Positions 5,802 through 9,418 of a DNA stretch of 9,418 nt are shown one piece after another. The notes beneath the pieces are model-generated. The model did not search any database, was not told the DNA's origin, and worked only from the letters and a program-made list of their open reading frames with translations. Both the position numbers and the translations under genes were made by a program. How positions within the stretch are numbered: position 1 is the stretch's first letter; every line of letters starts with the position of its first letter. Origin of the DNA: Clostridiales bacterium (GTDB lineage: Bacteria > Bacillota_A > Clostridia > Lachnospirales > Lachnospiraceae); assembly GCA_030154385.1 (NCBI GenBank), contig JASKJZ010000069.1, forward strand, positions 1 to 9,418, read 5' to 3'.

Positions 5802-6476
5802 ATGAAAACATTATTTTTCAAATATAAACACGGATGGCTCATGTTCTATCTGTTTTTTTATCTGATATGGTTCTTTGCACTTGAAAACCGTGGATGGGTA
5901 CCAACAAAGCTGATTCAGTCCTCACTTGACAGCCTAATTCCCTTCAATGAATATTTTATGATTCCATATCTTTTATGGTTTGTATACATTCCATTCGTTG
6001 TTCTCTTCTTTTTCTTTACTTCAAGAGAAGATTATTATAAGACTTGCGCATTTCTCTTTATTGGAATGACCATTTGTCTGATTATTTATACTGTCTATCC
6101 TACCAGACAAAATTTGCGCCCTATGGTATTTACTGGCCAAAATATATGGATTACTATGATAAAAAAGCTTTATGCGTTTGATACCGCTACCAATGTGTGC
6201 CCAAGCATTCATGTGTTTAATTCCATTGGTGCACACCTTGCAATCGCTAACAGTGCCCGTTTTAAAAATAACAAGCTTGTACGTGGATTCTCTTTTCTTC
6301 TTGCGGCCAGCATTTGTATGTCCACCGTATTTTTAAAACAACACTCGGTTGTAGATGGTCTTTGTGCCATTATTTTAGCTTGTGTGATGTATGTATTGGT
6401 ATATTATATTGATTATTCTGCAGTAAAAGCTTGGTACCGCGAAAAGAAAGAAAAGGTCGCATACGAGCGCAAATAA
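5802..6476 (+). CDS. PAP2-superfamily membrane phosphatase or phosphotransferase
   Basis: The 224-residue protein is an integral membrane member of the type 2 phosphatidic acid phosphatase superfamily. It has hydrophobic segments at about 10-27, 50-73, 81-99, 139-150, 162-178 and 186-204, and a basic C-terminus (REKKEKVAYERK). Motif C1 survives as NLRP (104-107), C2 as CPSIHVF with H137, and C3 as KQHSVVD with nucleophile H181 and D185. The SR of the usual SRx5HxxxD motif is ST here (174-175), and C2 is PSIH rather than PSGH. Both changes resemble the Aur1/sphingomyelin-synthase type, which transfers lipid head groups, so it may be a transferase. The substrate is unknown: undecaprenyl or diacylglycerol lipids are plausible. 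The ATG follows GGAAGG. The gene is monocistronic and ends at a strong hairpin terminator. Confidence 0.83.
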   Translation: MKTLFFKYKHGWLMFYLFFYLIWFFALENRGWVPTKLIQSSLDSLIPFNEYFMIPYLLWFVYIPFVVLFFFFTSREDYYKTCAFLFIGMTICLIIYTVYPTRQNLRPMVFTGQNIWITMIKKLYAFDTATNVCPSIHVFNSIGAHLAIANSARFKNNKLVRGFSFLLAASICMSTVFLKQHSVVDGLCAIILACVMYVLVYYIDYSAVKAWYREKKEKVAYERK

Positions 6477-6484
6477 AGCAATAA

Positions 6485-6527
6485 AGAAAAAGAGGAGATG
6501 TCAATTTCAAACATCTCCTCTTTTTCT
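6485..6527. terminator. Strong bidirectional intrinsic terminator
   Basis: A perfect 17-base-pair stem (6485-6501 with 6511-6527) encloses a nine-base loop. The core AGAGGAGATGT pairs with ACATCTCCTCT. A/T runs on both flanks supply the U tract in either direction. It lies 8 bases after the PAP2 stop and 22 bases after the spoVG stop on the other strand, so it can end both convergent transcripts. Confidence 0.93.
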
Positions 6528-6549
6528 CTCAATTTATAATTGATAGCAC

Positions 6550-6825
6550 TTATTCTTCTTCCGCTATTTCTAGTAAAGCTTCCTGATACTTTGATAAGAT
6601 AATCGCTTGAATGCGATCTCTTGTTTCAGAATTGATGGGATGTGCGATATCACGATATTCACCATCTCCCGCTTTTCGACTTGGCATCGCAATGAAGAGA
6701 CCTTTGTCTCCTTCAATTACCTTAATATCATGCACTACAAACTCGTTGTCTAGGGTAATCGAAATGACTGCTTTCATTTTCCCCTCTTTTGTTACCTTGC
6801 GTACGCGTACGTCTGTGATTTCCAT
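6550..6825 (-). CDS. spoVG: Septation and sporulation regulator SpoVG
   Basis: SpoVG is a small cytoplasmic nucleic-acid-binding protein that affects asymmetric septation during sporulation, as well as other stage-dependent genes. The 91 residues begin [11 protein letters not shown] and contain the family core: [20 protein letters not shown] (18-37), [10 protein letters not shown] (42-51) and [18 protein letters not shown] (56-73), which covers the stretch linked to nucleic acid binding. It ends with an acidic tail. AAGGGGG lies about nine bases before the ATG. The start is 23 bases after the glgD stop on the same strand, with no terminator between, so it is very likely the last gene of the glgC-glgD-spoVG operon. 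An additional promoter inside glgD cannot be excluded. Confidence 0.95.
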   Translation of the reverse strand: MEITDVRVRKVTKEGKMKAVISITLDNEFVVHDIKVIEGDKGLFIAMPSRKAGDGEYRDIAHPINSETRDRIQAIILSKYQEALLEIAEEE

Positions 6826-6848
6826 GCTTATAAACCCCCTTGTTTAGT

Positions 6849-7970
6849 CTACAATATGTATCTTTCATTTTTCTCTACCACTATCTTGATGTCGTTTGGA
6901 TCTCCAACAAAAGATGAATTTGCACATATTGTGTTTCTGCTCTCCACGATGCAATTCTCAATGTAAGTATTATCTCCTATATATACATCATTCAAAATGA
7001 TTGAGTTCTTGATGGTACAATTATTTCCCACATACACTTCTTTGAACAGCACAGAATCCTCCACTGAGCCATTTATAATGCAACCGCTCGAAATAAGACT
7101 ATTTTTAACATTTGCACCCGTATTATATTTTGCTGGCGGCAAATCCAGAACCTTTGAATATACATCTGGATAGGTTGCAAAAAAGTAATCTCTTACCTCC
7201 CGTTTCAAAAAATCCATATTGGTCTGGAAATACGCATCTACCGTAGACACATTATTCCAGTACTCTTTCATTTCATATGAATACATCTTTTTAACGGTTC
7301 GATAACGTACTAAAATATCACTGACAAAGTCATAACGATCTTCTTGCATGCTAGCCTCAATTAGTTCAATCAACTGTCTTCTTCGAATCACATAGATTCC
7401 GGTCGATATTAAGTTTGAACTGCTTACAAGTGGCTTTTCTTCAAACTCTAAAATTCTTCCTTCTGTATTCGTTCGAATGACGCCAAACCGACTTACATCT
7501 TCTCCTTTTGCAAGCTCCTTGGTCACAATCGTGACATCTGCTCTTTTATCAATATGATAAGCAAGAACCTCGTTATAATCCAACTTATAAATGCCGTCTC
7601 CTGATGCAATCACCACATAAGGTTCATGGCTTTTCTTCAAAAAATCAAGATTTTGTGCAAGTGCATCTGCAGTTCCCCGATACCACGAATTATTATCTGA
7701 GGTTATCGTAGGATTGAATACAAACAAACCTCCCTGCTTTCTTCCAAAATCCCACCATTTGGAAGAACTCAAATGTTCATTTAACGATTTTGCATTATAT
7801 TGTGTAAAAACCGCAACTTTTTGAATATGCGAATTTGACATACTGCTTAAGACAAAATCAATGGCACGGTAGCCTCCTGCAATCGGCATCGCTGCTGTTG
7901 CTCGTTTATTCACCAGCTCCCGCATCCTGTTATTACTTCCACCTGCTAGAATAATTCCGATTGCTCTCAA
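6849..7970 (-). CDS. glgD: Glucose-1-phosphate adenylyltransferase, GlgD (regulatory-type) subunit
   Basis: GlgD partners GlgC in the ADP-glucose pyrophosphorylase of many Firmicutes and mainly modulates activity. The 373 residues comprise a nucleotidyltransferase domain (about 1-250) and a shorter left-handed beta-helix (about 285-355). The nucleotide loop is degenerate (LAGGSNNRM, 8-16). [10 protein letters not shown] keeps the first metal-site Asp (D125) and FEEKP keeps the sugar-phosphate Lys (K179). However, the segment matching GYWKDVGT of GlgC reads EYWNNVST, so Asn240 replaces the second metal-site Asp. This supports a weak or non-catalytic chain. The start is TTG at 7970, with GGTGG upstream. 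It overlaps the glgC TGA as TTGA, a four-base overlap consistent with reinitiation. The start [13 protein letters not shown] matches the normal family N-terminus. Confidence 0.94.
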   Translation of the reverse strand: MRAIGIILAGGSNNRMRELVNKRATAAMPIAGGYRAIDFVLSSMSNSHIQKVAVFTQYNAKSLNEHLSSSKWWDFGRKQGGLFVFNPTITSDNNSWYRGTADALAQNLDFLKKSHEPYVVIASGDGIYKLDYNEVLAYHIDKRADVTIVTKELAKGEDVSRFGVIRTNTEGRILEFEEKPLVSSSNLISTGIYVIRRRQLIELIEASMQEDRYDFVSDILVRYRTVKKMYSYEMKEYWNNVSTVDAYFQTNMDFLKREVRDYFFATYPDVYSKVLDLPPAKYNTGANVKNSLISSGCIINGSVEDSVLFKEVYVGNNCTIKNSIILNDVYIGDNTYIENCIVESRNTICANSSFVGDPNDIKIVVEKNERYIL

Positions 7971-9241
7971 TATTTTTCACCCACCTTATTTATTGTGCCT
8001 CCACTAACCAAGCACCCCTCTTTGTAATCCTCAATGGTTGTTTCCCCCATAATGGCTGTATTTTTCCCTATCGTTACACCATCTGGAACAAGTGACTTGT
8101 CCCCAATCGTTGCAAGACCGAATGCATAAACATCTGGCTTCCAGGAATTAACCGCTTCCTCCCCAACGCCAATTTCACAATTTCTACCCACCTGTGCATT
8201 TTCCGCAACAATTGATTTGTAGATTTTGGTATCTTCTCCAATATAGCTTGCGTTCATAATAATGGAATCGTAAATTTTTGCTCCTTTTCCAATCACTACG
8301 CCAGAACCTATTACTGAATTGTGAACCTCGCCATACACCTCCGTGGATTCCCCAATAATGGCTTTGTCTATGATTGCATCTTTTGAGATATACTGTGGCT
8401 GAATCTTATCACTCTTGGTATAAATTTTCCAAAACTCCTCGTACAAATTAAATTCTGGAATCAAATCAATAAGTTCCATATTGGATTCCCAATAGGAACC
8501 AAGCGTTCCAACATCCTTCCAATATCCATTGTATTCATAGGCAAAAATACGGTCTCCCTTTTCATGACAATAGGGAATGATATGCTTTCCAAAATCGCAG
8601 GCTTTTTGATCCTTTAATTGAACCAATGCCTTTTTTAAAACCGGCCAAGAGAAAATGTAAATTCCCATGGATGCCAAATTACTTCTTGGTTGCTCTGGTT
8701 TTTCTTCGAATTCAACAATTCGTTTCGTCTCATCTGTAATAACAACGCCAAAGCGGCTCGCCTCTTCCATCGGAACTGGAATTGTCGCGATTGTGACATC
8801 TGCTTTGTTGGCCTTATGGAACTTGAGCATGACTTCATAGTCCATTTTGTAAATGTGATCCCCGCCAAGTATCAAAACATAATCCGGATTATAATATTCC
8901 ATATATTCAAGGTTCTGATAGATTGCGTTTGCCGTTCCTGTATACCATTGACTGTTTGCACTTTTTTCGTAGGGCGGTAAAATAGATACTCCTCCTACGT
9001 TACGGTCTAAGTCCCATGGAATACCAATTCCAATGTGCGTGTTCAGCCGTAACGGCTGATATTGTGTCAATACACCAACGGTATCAACACCAGAGTTAAT
9101 ACAATTACTTAATGCAAAATCAATGATGCGATATTTCCCACCAAATGAGACTGCTGGTTTTGCTATCTGAGAGGTCAGTACACCGAGCCTGGACCCCTGT
9201 CCCCCTGCAAGCAGCATAGCTATCATTTCTTTCTTAATCAC
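7967..9241 (-). CDS. glgC: Glucose-1-phosphate adenylyltransferase, catalytic subunit
   Basis: GlgC makes ADP-glucose from ATP and glucose 1-phosphate, the controlled step of bacterial glycogen synthesis, in the cytoplasm. From the GTG at 9241 the protein has 424 residues, the usual length. It shows [15 protein letters not shown] (9-23), IAKPAV (26-31), WYTGTANA (99-106), [10 protein letters not shown] with metal-site D128, EFEEKP with sugar-phosphate K181, GYWKDVGT with D243, and a beta-helix domain of hexapeptide repeats (about 290-400). The frame is open to an ATG at 9304, but the GTG is preferred. It follows GAGG at seven bases, its product starts [14 protein letters not shown] as in relatives, and the extension would span the promoter. 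It is the first gene of the glgC-glgD-spoVG operon. Confidence 0.96.
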   Translation of the reverse strand: MIKKEMIAMLLAGGQGSRLGVLTSQIAKPAVSFGGKYRIIDFALSNCINSGVDTVGVLTQYQPLRLNTHIGIGIPWDLDRNVGGVSILPPYEKSANSQWYTGTANAIYQNLEYMEYYNPDYVLILGGDHIYKMDYEVMLKFHKANKADVTIATIPVPMEEASRFGVVITDETKRIVEFEEKPEQPRSNLASMGIYIFSWPVLKKALVQLKDQKACDFGKHIIPYCHEKGDRIFAYEYNGYWKDVGTLGSYWESNMELIDLIPEFNLYEEFWKIYTKSDKIQPQYISKDAIIDKAIIGESTEVYGEVHNSVIGSGVVIGKGAKIYDSIIMNASYIGEDTKIYKSIVAENAQVGRNCEIGVGEEAVNSWKPDVYAFGLATIGDKSLVPDGVTIGKNTAIMGETTIEDYKEGCLVSGGTINKVGEKY

Positions 9242-9271
9242 GTAATCACCTCTTGTCGGTTTGATATATCT

Positions 9272-9280
9272 ATTATAACA
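9272..9280 (-). promoter_or_regulatory. Extended -10 element of the glgC-glgD-spoVG operon promoter
   Basis: On the minus strand TGTTATAAT (9280-9272) combines a perfect TATAAT with an upstream TGn. The -35 region about 17 bases upstream (TTTTCT) is weak, so the extended -10 probably carries recognition, perhaps with an activator. The start point would be near 9265, giving a leader of about 24 bases before the GTG. Confidence 0.65.
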
Positions 9281-9302
9281 AAAACTTTCGAAAAAGAAAA
9301 TC

Positions 9303-9321
9303 ATTTTACTGTAAAATTTAC
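9303..9321. promoter_or_regulatory. Overlapping palindromes upstream of the glgC promoter, candidate operator
   Basis: A perfect odd palindrome, ATTTTACTGTAAAAT (9303-9317), overlaps a second, GTAAAATTTAC (9311-9321). They lie just upstream of the weak -35 region of glgC. The first shares 11 of 15 bases with the CodY box AATTTTCWGAAAATT, which is suggestive but below the match usually trusted. A dedicated regulator is equally possible. Confidence 0.4.
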
Positions 9322-9390
9322 CATATTTTGTGTAAAAATCTAAATCTTTTTGATTGAAAGCAGAAAGTTTTATTCTTTGATAAATTGTAT

Positions 9391-9418
9391 TTGTATTTTC
9401 TTCTTAAAGGGTTATAAT
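9391..9418 (+). promoter_or_regulatory. Possible rightward promoter at the window edge
   Basis: A perfect TATAAT occupies the last six bases (9413-9418), with TTGTAT (9391-9396) sixteen bases upstream. It would drive a gene beyond the window, divergent from glgC. The -35 matches only its first three bases and the region is AT-rich, so this is tentative. Nothing else recognisable lies between 9322 and 9390. Confidence 0.3.

Noticed and set aside
6800..6811. Palindrome GTACGCGTAC inside spoVG.
   Set aside because: It is explained by alternating CGT/ACG-type codons for the conserved DVRVRKV segment; an operator so early in a coding region was not supported by anything else.
9242..9304. A 21-residue N-terminal extension of GlgC from an upstream ATG.
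   Set aside because: It has no ribosome site, spans the extended -10 promoter, and family members start at about the GTG at 9241.
1..9418. Mobile elements, CRISPR arrays, toxin-antitoxin or defence genes.
   Set aside because: No transposase, integrase, spaced repeats or known defence domains are present; every long frame is accounted for by metabolic, transport or regulatory genes.

Overview
The window reads as chromosomal DNA from an AT-rich, low-GC Gram-positive anaerobe, most likely a clostridium of the Lachnospiraceae type. The clues are strong AGGAGG ribosome binding sites, near-consensus sigma-A promoters, SpoVG, the paired GlgC/GlgD form of ADP-glucose pyrophosphorylase, and PyrB with a separate PyrI regulatory chain. 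The genus assignment is inference. I see no mobile element, CRISPR array, tRNA or rRNA. The genes are tightly packed and intact, apart from the first, which is cut by the left edge.

Layout: (1) 1-1481, minus strand: the start of ornithine carbamoyltransferase (argF), with its own promoter and two candidate ArgR boxes, downstream of adenosine deaminase (add). (2) 1586-3018, plus strand: a consensus promoter and the overlapping pyrB-pyrI pair (aspartate carbamoyltransferase catalytic and regulatory chains). (3) 3028-5170: a LysR-type regulator divergent from two overlapping half-size CHR (chromate transporter family) genes, with a long imperfect dyad between them. (4) 5181-5627, minus strand: ribose-5-phosphate isomerase B with its own promoter. 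(5) 5802-6476, plus strand: a stand-alone PAP2-type membrane protein, ending at a strong bidirectional terminator at 6485-6527. (6) 6550-9241, minus strand: a glgC-glgD-spoVG operon. Upstream of it lie a promoter and a palindromic element; sequence at the right edge may be a rightward promoter.

How the genes relate: ArgF and PyrB are homologous transcarbamoylases competing for carbamoyl phosphate, and here they sit within 1.4 kb on opposite strands, each with its own control region. GlgC and GlgD make ADP-glucose for glycogen. They appear co-transcribed with spoVG, a sporulation and septation regulator, which suggests joint timing of storage and development. The transporter pair and LysR gene form a self-contained regulated unit of unknown natural substrate.

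Most of the content is conventional metabolism; I found no convincing new defence or mobile system. The most interesting signals are regulatory: a pyrB start region matching the E. coli pyrBI sequence that undergoes UTP-sensitive slippage, candidate ArgR boxes at argF, the lysR/chr dyad, the palindrome upstream of glgC, and the coupling of spoVG to glgCD.
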